NCBI GenBank assembly: GCA_903896615.1
Contig: CAITYM010000030.1
Location: forward strand, 1-64,000
Origin: an uncultured Burkholderiales bacterium
Lineage (GTDB): Bacteria; Pseudomonadota; Gammaproteobacteria; Burkholderiales; Burkholderiaceae_C
Direction: 5' to 3'
Length of the DNA: 64,000 bases
Below the pieces are notes generated by a model. It did no database searches. It had not been told where the DNA came from and saw only the letters and a program-made list of their open reading frames with translations. Every line of letters begins with the position of its first letter. Positions within the stretch are counted from its first letter, which is position 1. Of this stretch, positions 48,976-58,161 are shown piece by piece. The translations under genes were made by a program, and so were the position numbers.

Positions 48976-51249
48976 TTGATTGTTCACCAACATGAGAGTC
49001 CCGTTGAGTGGGCGGATGAAGTTACGCCTAAGAGCAAGTACTTCAACGACACTTACCGTTGCATCTTAAGAAATATAGAAAACCCTGAATTACCGGCTCG
49101 TGATTTAGGAGTTGTTAGAGGCAATGAAGTGTACTTAAAAGGGACTGGTTTGTTAAACCCTCGACCCTTGTGGGCGGGCCAAGAACACTGGAGCGTATTA
49201 GAGACCGGATTTGGGCTTGGCTTAAATTTTCTTTGTACTTGGGCTCATTGGCTGAGCTTGCCTAGCCATTTAAGACCTAAACGCTTAAGCTTTGTCTCGG
49301 TAGAAAAGTACCCCGTTTCAATCAATGATTTGGTGCGTAGCGCTTCCCCTTGGCCTGAGCTATCGCGTTTGGCGCTTCAACTCAAGGAGCAATGGTTTGG
49401 TCTAGTGCCTGGATTTCATCACCTCAAATTTGAAGGCGGGGCTGTGACCCTCCTACTTTGTATGGGTGAAGTCCAAACTGCATTACACGATCTCCAGATG
49501 CGCGCAGACACAGTGTTCCTCGATGGATTTAGTCCTGAAGTTAATCCTCAAATGTGGACTCACAAGATTTTGGGGCGAATCTCCCAACTCGCCAAACCGA
49601 GCGCTCAACTAGCCACGTGGTGCGTTTCTTCCACTGTGATCAAAAGCCTAGAAATACTCGGCTTTGAATGTCATAAAAAAACGGAACTATCCCTAAATTT
49701 AGAGCGCTTGGAGGCCACTTACAAGGCTTTCAAACCTAGGCGTCGACTTCAACTCCAACTTCACCCACATATTAAAAGCGTATTGATGCCGCTTAGCTCG
49801 GCACCCGCTCCAAGGCGATGTGCAGTGATTGGTGCTGGTTTGGCAGGGGCCTGCGCAGCCTACGCTATGGCTAAAAGGGGTTGGAGTGTCGCTGTGTTTG
49901 ACACTGAGCCAGCCCCTGCGCAAGGGGCCTCAGGTGTTCCTGTTGGCATTTTTTCGACTCAGTTAAGCGCTGACGATAACGCAAGCTCAAAACTAAGCCG
50001 CGCTGGGGTCAGAGCGACTCATCAACTCTTAAAAGAAGTCATGCCCCGCAGTTTGGGCGAGCACTGGGATATCAGCGGCGTGCTTGAGATCACTCCGACC
50101 AACGTCACTGTGAATTCGTCGATCAAAAGTGTCGGGGGAATATCAAAAAAACGTACCCCAGATCCAAGCTCCTTTGAGATATTTCAAACGAGTCAGGGAC
50201 GTGATTGGTGCGAATTAGACCAACGCCATACTGGCCATCAATTCTTGAAGGGGTCAACCCTTGATGCAACAAAGCATGCAGTCCTGCCTAACGTTTGGCA
50301 CAAACGCGGTGGATGGGTAGATCCCTCGCAATTAATTGAGGCCATCCTTAAAACACAAGGAATAGAGTTTTACGGTCAAACGAAGATTACGAAGATTACC
50401 AAAATCAATCTACATAAAAACTCGAGCTCAAGGGTAGATGTTGATTGCACACAGTCCGCGGAGTTACGCGCCCCGCTTTGGACTCTAGAAGGACCAAGCA
50501 CTACAAACCCGTTGGGTAATGATCAACCTTTGTGCGTGAGTTTGCAAGACTTGAATGAAATGCGCTTTGAACAAGTCATCTTAACAAATGCAGCGGGTGT
50601 AGACACCCTGCTCTCGCCTTTGATTAAGGGCTATGAGGAGCGTGCTTTGCTTGAGAGCACTTACGGTCAACTCTCATGGGGTGAGCTTCCAAACACTGCG
50701 TGCAAGGACTTGAATAACTTCCCCTTGAATGGTGAGGGTAGTTTTTTTGTACGCCCATCACAGGACAATAACTTAATGAGTCGTTGGTACGCAGGCTCTA
50801 CTTTCGAGCGAATATCCCAGCAAATTTCTTTTACAAACTCTACACTCCCCCACGGATCAAATACCTTAAAGCGCCATGCATTAAATTTACAAAAGCTCAA
50901 AGGACTTTATCCCAATGCCTGTGATGCTGTACTTGAGCACTTAGGACAATCCAACCCAGGCGAAGTGGCTTTGGACAATCCAAGCTTGAAAGCCTGGAGT
51001 CAGTGGCGTTGCAATACACGTAACCGTATCCCGTGGGCAGAGGATTTCTGCGGGCCGGGGTTAGACGAGTCATCAACTCAATCAGCTAAATCAACTAACT
51101 TAAAGGGCTTGAGCGTCTTGGCAGGGCTTGGATCTAAGGGTCTTGCTTTAGCGCCACTGTGTGCAGAAATATTGGCAGCCTCTATCCATTTAGAACCCGT
51201 GCCTATTGAGGGGCATTTACTGAAAAAAATCAGAAAATTTAATACTTAG
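48976..51249 (+). CDS. mnmC: Bifunctional tRNA 5-methylaminomethyl-2-thiouridine biosynthesis protein MnmC
   Basis: MnmD-type methyltransferase (VLETGFGLGLNFLC, VFLDGFSPEVNPQMW) fused to FAD oxidase (CAVIGAGLAGACAAYAMAKRGWSVAVFD); TTG start. Confidence 0.92.
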   Translation: MIVHQHESPVEWADEVTPKSKYFNDTYRCILRNIENPELPARDLGVVRGNEVYLKGTGLLNPRPLWAGQEHWSVLETGFGLGLNFLCTWAHWLSLPSHLRPKRLSFVSVEKYPVSINDLVRSASPWPELSRLALQLKEQWFGLVPGFHHLKFEGGAVTLLLCMGEVQTALHDLQMRADTVFLDGFSPEVNPQMWTHKILGRISQLAKPSAQLATWCVSSTVIKSLEILGFECHKKTELSLNLERLEATYKAFKPRRRLQLQLHPHIKSVLMPLSSAPAPRRCAVIGAGLAGACAAYAMAKRGWSVAVFDTEPAPAQGASGVPVGIFSTQLSADDNASSKLSRAGVRATHQLLKEVMPRSLGEHWDISGVLEITPTNVTVNSSIKSVGGISKKRTPDPSSFEIFQTSQGRDWCELDQRHTGHQFLKGSTLDATKHAVLPNVWHKRGGWVDPSQLIEAILKTQGIEFYGQTKITKITKINLHKNSSSRVDVDCTQSAELRAPLWTLEGPSTTNPLGNDQPLCVSLQDLNEMRFEQVILTNAAGVDTLLSPLIKGYEERALLESTYGQLSWGELPNTACKDLNNFPLNGEGSFFVRPSQDNNLMSRWYAGSTFERISQQISFTNSTLPHGSNTLKRHALNLQKLKGLYPNACDAVLEHLGQSNPGEVALDNPSLKAWSQWRCNTRNRIPWAEDFCGPGLDESSTQSAKSTNLKGLSVLAGLGSKGLALAPLCAEILAASIHLEPVPIEGHLLKKIRKFNT
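50380..50406. repeat. Short tandem repeat in mnmC encoding (TKI)3
   Basis: ACGAAGATT ACGAAGATT ACCAAAATC. Confidence 0.7.
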
Positions 51250-51257
51250 TAAGTATT
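51241..51257. promoter_or_regulatory. Perfect 17-bp palindrome AATACTTA-G-TAAGTATT upstream of sulfur operon
   Basis: Direct reading; overlaps mnmC stop codon. Confidence 0.6.
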
Positions 51258-51296
51258 AAATGCATATATTCCTAAAAGTCATATATCTAAAACTAA

Positions 51297-51332
51297 TTGA
51301 TATTTTGATTTTATATATCAAAAGGCTATAGT
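51297..51332 (+). promoter_or_regulatory. Candidate promoter/operator of sulfur assimilation operon
   Basis: Inverted repeat TTGATAT (51297-51303)/ATATCAA (51315-51321); TTGATT (51305-51310)-N16-TATAGT (51327-51332), ATG at 51339. Confidence 0.45.
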
Positions 51333-51338
51333 AGCGGC

Positions 51339-52130
51339 ATGGAAAATATTGCTTTTATCGTAGCGGGTTTCACCGTGGGGACCATTGTGGGTTTAACCGG
51401 GGTTGGGGGAGGCTCCCTCATGACGCCGCTGTTGATTTTTGGATTCGGTATTCAACCTGCTTTAGCAGTGGGAACCGATTTGCTCTTTGCGGCAGGAACC
51501 AAATTTGGTGGATTGATTCATTTAACTCGTCGCAAATTAGTGCCTTGGAGGGTTGTCTTAACACTTTGCGCTGGCAGCATTCCTGCATCCCTAGTGACTA
51601 TCGCGGTTTTGCACGAAGTCGGCTCGCAGTCCAAGACTGTTCAACATCTGATGAGCGTAACTTTGGGAGCGGCACTTTTATTGACAGCGGCTGCGACTTT
51701 GTACAAAGTCATCAGGGGATCAAAATTATCCCCCCCTACAGAGGAGGATAATGCGGAGCTCAGCCAAAAACCAAAACACATTGCTTACCCCATTGTTTTT
51801 GGAGCTTTGATTGGGGTTTTGGTCACACTGACTTCAGTGGGGGCTGGGGCTATAGGCGTTACAGTTTTGCTAATTTTGTATCCGTTACTCCCCTTGCAAC
51901 GGATTGTGGCGAGCGATATTGCCTATGCCGTGCCGCTTACCTTAGTTGCAGGGCTTGGACACGCGTCACTGGGCACTGTGAATTGGCAAATGCTTGGTTT
52001 GCTTTTGTGCGGATCAATTCCCGGAATCTGGTTGGGTTCTTTAGTAGTTGCAAAAGCACCCGAAAGATTTATTCGTTTTGCACTCTCCATTCTTCTTACT
52101 TGGGCGGGAAGCCGCCTGGTGCTCAATTAA
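51339..52130 (+). CDS. TauE/SafE (TSUP) family anion permease
   Basis: IVAGFTVGTIVGLTGVGGGSLMTPLLIFGFGIQPALAVGTDLLFA. Confidence 0.9.
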   Translation: MENIAFIVAGFTVGTIVGLTGVGGGSLMTPLLIFGFGIQPALAVGTDLLFAAGTKFGGLIHLTRRKLVPWRVVLTLCAGSIPASLVTIAVLHEVGSQSKTVQHLMSVTLGAALLLTAAATLYKVIRGSKLSPPTEEDNAELSQKPKHIAYPIVFGALIGVLVTLTSVGAGAIGVTVLLILYPLLPLQRIVASDIAYAVPLTLVAGLGHASLGTVNWQMLGLLLCGSIPGIWLGSLVVAKAPERFIRFALSILLTWAGSRLVLN

Positions 52131-52137
52131 AAATATC

Positions 52138-53934
52138 ATGTATCAGTACACCTCTTTTGACCGCGAATTTATTAAAGACCGAGCTCTACAGTTCAGAGAC
52201 CAATTAGTGCGCTATCAAAATGGCAATCTCAGTGAGGATGAGTTCAAGCCCTTGCGACTCCAAAACGGCTGGTATGTTCAGCGCTACGCGCCTATGCTTA
52301 GGGTCGCAGTTCCTTACGGCGAACTAAGCTCAGCTCAACTTAGAGTACTAGCCACCATCGCTCGCGAGTTTGATAAACCCACAGACCAACTCTTGGCCGA
52401 AGCGCAATCCAAACAAGACTTGATTGGTTCGACTCCAGGACCAAGACTTGTTAAAGGGGTCGCTCATTTCACAACTCGCCAAAATGTCCAGTACAACTGG
52501 ATCCCTCTTGATAAAAGCGCTGATGTAATGGATTTGCTTGCGAGTGTTGACATGCACGGCATCCAAACCAGTGGTAACTGCATTCGCAACATCACCAGCG
52601 ATGAGCGCGCTGGCATTGCTCAAGATGAAATAGCCGATCCAAGACCTTATGCAGAAATACTTAGGCAGTGGAGCACGTTGCACCCTGAGTTTGCATATCT
52701 GCCAAGAAAGTTCAAAATTGCAATTACCGGCTCCACCGAAGACCGGGCAGCAACTGCTTGGCATGATGTCGGTCTGCACCTTTATAAAAATGCTACAGGC
52801 GAACTTGGTTTCAAAGTGTTGGTTGGCGGTGGTATGGGTAGAACACCCCTCATTGCGCCCGTTCTTAAAGAATTTTTGCCTGCCAATGAAATCATTAATT
52901 ACATTGAGGCGGTGGTTCGCATTTTTAATCGCTGGGGTAGAAGAGACAACATCTACAAAGCTCGCATAAAGATCTTAGTAAAGGCCGAACAAGAGCGTTT
53001 TACAAAAGAAGTAGATGCTGAGTTTGATCGCATTCACAAGGAGGACCGCGCGCCTCACACCATTACAAGCCGCGAGTTAGAGCGTGTTCGTGCCATGTTT
53101 GAAGTACCCCATAAGGTCACAATTCAACCAAAATCTGAAACGCTCAATGCAACCAAACCCGCATATGACCAAACTGTAAGTCCCGAGCACAGGGCCGCGT
53201 ACACAAGATGGTTAGATCAAAACGTTGCCCCCCATCGGTTGGTAGATTACAGAATTGTGACCCTTTCTTTTAAACGGCCCGGTCAAGCGCCGGGGGACGC
53301 AACTGCAACTCAGCTTGAGCAAGCAGCAAAGATTTGCGATGACTTCTCGTGCTCTGAGGTGCGTGTAACTCACGCCCAAAACTTGGTCCTCCCGTGGGTC
53401 CATGAGAGTGATCTATATGCACTTTGGCTTGCAGCCAAAGCGGCTGGCTTTGCACAACCTAACATTGGTTTGATCTCTGACATGATTGCATGCCCTGGGG
53501 GAGATTACTGTGCACTTGCCAATGCAAGGTCCATACCTGTTGCAGACTCAATCACGCAACGTTTCACTGACCTGGACGAAATATTAGACATAGGACCGGT
53601 AGATCTGCATATCAGCGGATGTATCAACTCCTGCGGGCACCACCACAGTGGTCACATCGGTGTCTTAGGTGTGGATAAAGACGGTCAAGAGTGGTACCAA
53701 GTAACACTGGGCGGAAGTGATGGCAGCGCACTCGGTGGAGCCCCCACGCCGGGTCGTGTAGTTGGACCATCCTTTTCATCTGAAGAAGTGGTGGGTGTAA
53801 TTGAAGAAGTTCTCGCGCACTACACGGCGCACCGCATTTCCAAAGAGCCGTTCATTGAAACGCTCAAAAGAGTGGGCTTTGAGTCTTTTAAAGCAGTTGC
53901 AAACGCCGCTCGACTTGATCGCCAAGGCAGTTGA
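52138..53934 (+). CDS. cysI: Assimilatory sulfite (nitrite/sulfite) reductase haemoprotein
   Basis: ACPGGDYCALANARS and ISGCINSCGHHHSGHIG 4Fe-4S/siroheme motifs; start MYQYTSFDREF at 52138. Confidence 0.9.
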   Translation: MYQYTSFDREFIKDRALQFRDQLVRYQNGNLSEDEFKPLRLQNGWYVQRYAPMLRVAVPYGELSSAQLRVLATIAREFDKPTDQLLAEAQSKQDLIGSTPGPRLVKGVAHFTTRQNVQYNWIPLDKSADVMDLLASVDMHGIQTSGNCIRNITSDERAGIAQDEIADPRPYAEILRQWSTLHPEFAYLPRKFKIAITGSTEDRAATAWHDVGLHLYKNATGELGFKVLVGGGMGRTPLIAPVLKEFLPANEIINYIEAVVRIFNRWGRRDNIYKARIKILVKAEQERFTKEVDAEFDRIHKEDRAPHTITSRELERVRAMFEVPHKVTIQPKSETLNATKPAYDQTVSPEHRAAYTRWLDQNVAPHRLVDYRIVTLSFKRPGQAPGDATATQLEQAAKICDDFSCSEVRVTHAQNLVLPWVHESDLYALWLAAKAAGFAQPNIGLISDMIACPGGDYCALANARSIPVADSITQRFTDLDEILDIGPVDLHISGCINSCGHHHSGHIGVLGVDKDGQEWYQVTLGGSDGSALGGAPTPGRVVGPSFSSEEVVGVIEEVLAHYTAHRISKEPFIETLKRVGFESFKAVANAARLDRQGS

Positions 53935-54013
53935 GCGCAGCGAGAAGAATAAGCACAGCGAGTCAATAACAAATTAAATTTTCATCCATTTCTTATCTCA
54001 GTGTGTTTTTTAT

Positions 54014-54394
54014 ATGAAACTTAACTTATTTCACGCTCCCCAGGAGAAACCAATAACCTTACCTTCTGGTGTATTGGAACTAAGCAATGATGTTGATCCA
54101 CTAGAAATATCACTTGAGGGCGTCAAATCGATCCGCCTGCATTTTCCAAAATTCACGGACGGTCGAGCTTTCAGTCAAGCCGTAATGCTTAGAAACCGCA
54201 GATCCTTTGAGGGAGATCTATGCGCGACAGGTGACGTACTGATTGATCAATTAATTCAAATTGCTCGCACTGGTTTTACGAGTGCAGAGCTAAGAGCGGA
54301 TCAAGACATTGAACACGGAATCCGTCTGCTCAATCATTTCAAAGGGTTCTACCAAGGCGATGCTATAAACCCTACCCCCGCCTTTGCCCGGTAA
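54014..54394 (+). CDS. DUF934 family protein
   Basis: RLHFPKFTDGRAFSQAVMLRNRRSFEGDLCATGDVLIDQL; between cysI and cysH. Confidence 0.9.
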   Translation: MKLNLFHAPQEKPITLPSGVLELSNDVDPLEISLEGVKSIRLHFPKFTDGRAFSQAVMLRNRRSFEGDLCATGDVLIDQLIQIARTGFTSAELRADQDIEHGIRLLNHFKGFYQGDAINPTPAFAR

Positions 54395-54403
54395 TTGCCG
54401 GGC
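54386..54403 (+). promoter_or_regulatory. Hairpin GCCCGG-TAATTG-CCGGGC spanning the DUF934 stop codon, ends 2 nt before cysH ATG
   Basis: Perfect 6-bp GC-rich stem, loop holds TAA stop. Confidence 0.55.
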
Positions 54404-54405
54404 CA

Positions 54406-55197
54406 ATGCACCCATTGCCAGTTTCTCAAATAAATGCATTGATCCAAGACTCACGTATGTTACACAAGCCCCCCCCAAAAGCCAGCGAAGTTCACAATAA
54501 ACCAAGTGAAAACTTTGCTGAAAAATTAGATCAAACAAAAGATCTTCTCAAACAAGCTGCGAGCCAGTTCAGCCCCTGCATTCAAGCGTCCAGTTTAGGC
54601 GCTGAGGATATGGTTATCACTGAATTGATTCATCAACTTGACCTCGCGGTCAATATCTTTGTGCTGGATACGGGTGCATTGCACACTGAAACACTATCCC
54701 TTTTGGAGCGAGTGCAAGCGCGCGCATCCAACCGCTCACAGGTACTTGTTTATAAGCCAGAACTCTCAAGCGTGATTTCTTTTATACGCCGTGAGGGTCA
54801 AGATGCAATGTACAAGTCACAACCACTCAGAAAAGAGTGCTGCCAAATTCGCAAGCTAGAGCCTTTATCTCGCGCGCTATCTGGCCAAAAGGCATGGATT
54901 ACGGGCTTGCGTGCAGAGCAGTCCAATAACCGAGCACAAATGCAGTGGACTGAGGAGGACTTTCAGGGGGGCAAACCCATCACAAAGTTTAATCCACTCA
55001 TGCATTGGAGCTGGGGGGATGTGTGGCATTTTCTGTCTGAAAACAGTGTTGACTACAACCCCCTTCACGATCAGTTTTATCCCAGCATTGGCTGCGCGCC
55101 TTGTACGCGTGCAATCAGTTTGGGTGAAGACTTTAGGGCAGGCCGCTGGTGGTGGGAGGATGCTTCGGCAAAAGAATGTGGTCTTCACCAAAAATAA
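54406..55197 (+). CDS. cysH: Phosphoadenylyl/adenylyl-sulfate reductase
   Basis: ECCQIRKLEPL and GCAPCTRA Fe-S cysteine motifs (APS-reductase type), C-terminal KECGLH. Confidence 0.92.
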   Translation: MHPLPVSQINALIQDSRMLHKPPPKASEVHNKPSENFAEKLDQTKDLLKQAASQFSPCIQASSLGAEDMVITELIHQLDLAVNIFVLDTGALHTETLSLLERVQARASNRSQVLVYKPELSSVISFIRREGQDAMYKSQPLRKECCQIRKLEPLSRALSGQKAWITGLRAEQSNNRAQMQWTEEDFQGGKPITKFNPLMHWSWGDVWHFLSENSVDYNPLHDQFYPSIGCAPCTRAISLGEDFRAGRWWWEDASAKECGLHQK

Positions 55198-55243
55198 AAA
55201 CGCTCACAAATTTTTCAATTCTCATTTTTCTGAATTTAATCCC

Positions 55244-56176
55244 ATGAACGCAAGTAGCCACTCCGATTTGATGCATCCTTTGAGTAATGCGCAACTAAAC
55301 GCACTGGAGGAGGAGACCATCTTTATTTTGCGCGAAGTTGCAGCCTCCTTTGAACGCCCCACCCTGTTATTTTCTGGCGGTAAAGACTCCCTTGTGATGC
55401 TTAAATGTGCAGAAAAAGCATTTGGCACGGGCCGCTTGCCCTACCCGCTGTTGATGATCGATACCGGACATAACTTTAGCGAAGTCACTGCGTTTAGAGA
55501 TAAAAGGGCAAAAGAGCTGGGGGCTGAGCTGATCGTAAGATCTGTTGAAGATTCCATGGCCAGAGGCACTGTTCGCTTATCCCGTCCCGACGAACCTAGA
55601 AATGCTCACCAATCGGTGACTCTGCTTGAAGCCATTGAGGAATTTAAATTTGATGCACTCATGGGCGGAGCTAGAAGGGACGAGGAGAAAGCTCGGGCAA
55701 AAGAGCGTATCTTCTCCCATAGGGATAGTTTTGGACAATGGCAACCCAAGGCACAACGCCCGGAACTCTGGAGTTTGTACAACACCAAACTACAACCTGG
55801 CGAACACTTTAGAGTGTTCCCCATCTCCAACTGGACTGAACTAGATGTATGGCAATACATTGAGCGAGAAAACATTGAGCTACCCAACATTTACTATACC
55901 CACCTACGTGAGGTCGTCGAGCGCAAAGGTCTTTTGGTTCCCATCACGGAGTTGACCCCTGCGCAGGCTGGAGAAACGGTTGAAGTCCGAAGCGTTAGGT
56001 TTAGAACCCTTGGAGATATTACGTGTACATGTCCTGTGCAGAGCACTGCCGCGAATGCTGCAGATATTGTCTTAGAGACACTCACCGCTGATGTGAGCGA
56101 ACGCGGTGCGACACGCATGGATGACAAAACATCTGAAGCATCCATGGAGAAGAGAAAGAAGGAAGGATATTTCTAA
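55244..56176 (+). CDS. cysD: Sulfate adenylyltransferase subunit 2
   Basis: TLLFSGGKDSLVMLKCAEKAF; MGGARRDEEKARAKERIFSHRD; ORF track extends upstream, start at 55244 chosen. Confidence 0.95.
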   Translation: MNASSHSDLMHPLSNAQLNALEEETIFILREVAASFERPTLLFSGGKDSLVMLKCAEKAFGTGRLPYPLLMIDTGHNFSEVTAFRDKRAKELGAELIVRSVEDSMARGTVRLSRPDEPRNAHQSVTLLEAIEEFKFDALMGGARRDEEKARAKERIFSHRDSFGQWQPKAQRPELWSLYNTKLQPGEHFRVFPISNWTELDVWQYIERENIELPNIYYTHLREVVERKGLLVPITELTPAQAGETVEVRSVRFRTLGDITCTCPVQSTAANAADIVLETLTADVSERGATRMDDKTSEASMEKRKKEGYF

Positions 56177-57516
56177 TGAATAGCACGATCTTAAACAACG
56201 GGGAAGTATCAAATACCGTGAACGAATCAAACCTGGGTCATCTTGCCGCCCTTAAATTTATTACCTGTGGTTCCGTTGACGACGGCAAGAGCACACTTAT
56301 CGGAAGACTTCTTGTTGACTCTAAGGCGGTTTTACAAGATCATCTTGCAGGCATTGAGAGCCACGGGGAGATTGATTTGGCTATGCTCACCGACGGGCTG
56401 AGCGCTGAGCGCGAACAAGGAATCACTATTGATGTCGCTTATCGTTATTTTTCAACCGAGAGCAGAAAATTCATTATTGGGGATACCCCAGGTCATGAAC
56501 AGTACACCCGAAATATGGTCACAGCTGCATCCAGCGCTGATGCAGCTGTCGTCCTAATTGATGCCACAAAATTGGATTGGCAAAGCCCTACTCTTGAACT
56601 CCTTCGACAGACTCGGCGCCACAGCCTACTCCTTAAGTTACTTCGAGTTCCGAGCGTTATTTTTACGATCAACAAGCTTGACGCCATCAAAAGCGCCTCA
56701 CTCTCTGACTTAGAAGCTCAGGCACTGGCCTTCAAAAACATCAGCGCGGCCATCAACCGCTTCGCGACTCAAGTTGAAATCCAACCGACAGCCCTGGTGC
56801 CTATTTCGGCCCTGAAGGGATGGAATGTGGTCAACACTACCAAGGCTTGGTGTGATTACTCTGGCCCCTCACTGATCCAGCTACTAGAGAGTTTGAGCAA
56901 CACACCGGTTGACTCACACGCACATTTTTCGCAAAGCGTTCAGTGGGTTGAGAAGTTTCACGACTCTTCAACGACTGCTCACGGTAGACGTATTTTCTGG
57001 GGAAAAGTATCGACTGGGACTGCAAAGGCCGGACAAAAAGTCAAAATATTTCCAGGTACTCAAACTGCGGTGATCGCGCAGGTATTAAATACGATTAGGG
57101 TTCCTGGTGAGGTGAGCGAGGGTCAAAGTGCAGGCATAATTTTGGATAAAGAGGTAGATATCTCTAGAGGCGATGCAATTATTGATGCAGACCACCCCAT
57201 CCAAGCAAGCCGTGAGGTGAGCGCAGTGCTGGCATGGATGGATGATGAGCCTCTTGTTGCAGGCAGGATGTATCACGCCCTTCACGCTCATAAATGGGTC
57301 AAATGCAAGGTGCAAAAAATAGCCTACAAGATTGACATCAATACCCTTGAACAAACTCCCGCACAAGAGCTTGCGCCCAATGAGATTGGACAAGTCGTTT
57401 TAGTTTTGCAACAAGAAATCCCCGCGCTCAAATACAGTGAATCTCGAAATTTGGGTGCCATGATTTTGGTTGATACGGCTAGCCATAGGACTTCTGCAGC
57501 GGTATTGATTAGTTAG
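56176..57516 (+). CDS. cysN: Sulfate adenylyltransferase subunit 1
   Basis: GSVDDGKSTLIGRLL, DTPGHEQYTRNM, GTPase motifs; TAATG overlap with cysD. Confidence 0.95.
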   Translation: MNSTILNNGEVSNTVNESNLGHLAALKFITCGSVDDGKSTLIGRLLVDSKAVLQDHLAGIESHGEIDLAMLTDGLSAEREQGITIDVAYRYFSTESRKFIIGDTPGHEQYTRNMVTAASSADAAVVLIDATKLDWQSPTLELLRQTRRHSLLLKLLRVPSVIFTINKLDAIKSASLSDLEAQALAFKNISAAINRFATQVEIQPTALVPISALKGWNVVNTTKAWCDYSGPSLIQLLESLSNTPVDSHAHFSQSVQWVEKFHDSSTTAHGRRIFWGKVSTGTAKAGQKVKIFPGTQTAVIAQVLNTIRVPGEVSEGQSAGIILDKEVDISRGDAIIDADHPIQASREVSAVLAWMDDEPLVAGRMYHALHAHKWVKCKVQKIAYKIDINTLEQTPAQELAPNEIGQVVLVLQQEIPALKYSESRNLGAMILVDTASHRTSAAVLIS

Positions 57517-57653
57517 GATGAAGTTATTTCAAGTGTTCAGGGTCAATAAAGCTCTAACTTTTCTCTCAGACCACTAAATGCCTCTGTAGTCTTCATCATT
57601 TTTCTAAAAAGATCGCTGATTTCAAACACTTTTTTTGATTTAAAATACACCTT

Positions 57654-57705
57654 GAGGGAGTACATTAGCGCGAGCTCTTTTCCTGCGCCTTGTTGCTACC
57701 CCCTC
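57654..57705 (+). promoter_or_regulatory. Structured 5' leader candidate upstream of fdxA
   Basis: GAGGGAGTA (57654-57662) / TACCCCCTC (57697-57705), 8 of 9 complementary; begins about 7 nt after TAAAAT -10-like box at 57641-57646. Confidence 0.4.
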
Positions 57706-57742
57706 ATTTCACATTCAATTTGCACTCACACCTTAAACTGTC

Positions 57743-58069
57743 ATGACCCACGTAGTAACTGAAGCTTGTATTCGCTGTAAATATACCGATTGCGTTGACG
57801 TCTGTCCTGTCGATTGCTTTAGAGAGGGTCCTAATTTTCTAACAATTGACCCAGATGAGTGTATCGACTGCGCAGTTTGTATACCTGAGTGCCCAGTCAA
57901 TGCTATTTACGCAGAAGAAGACGTACCCAGCGATCAAGAGCATATGACAAAACTGAATGCTGAGTTGTCCCTCATCGGTTGGCCAAGTATTACAAAACGC
58001 AAAGCACCCTTGGCTGATGCTGACGAGTGGAAAGATAAAACCAACAAATTATCGGAATTAACACGGTAA
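57743..58069 (+). CDS. fdxA: 7Fe ferredoxin FdxA
   Basis: [18 protein letters not shown] and [17 protein letters not shown] clusters. Confidence 0.93.
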   Translation: MTHVVTEACIRCKYTDCVDVCPVDCFREGPNFLTIDPDECIDCAVCIPECPVNAIYAEEDVPSDQEHMTKLNAELSLIGWPSITKRKAPLADADEWKDKTNKLSELTR

Positions 58070-58161
58070 GTCCGTAACTAACCAACGCGAATGACTTTTT
58101 TAGACTCAAGCGCTGCATCAATTCAAAAAAAGTTCTCGAGCCTTACACTATAAATACGTCC

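Noticed and set aside
54911-55243. N-terminal extension of the cysD ORF overlapping cysH
   Set aside because: Reads through cysH in another frame; CysD homology starts near MNASSHSDLMHPLSNAQLNALEEE at 55244.
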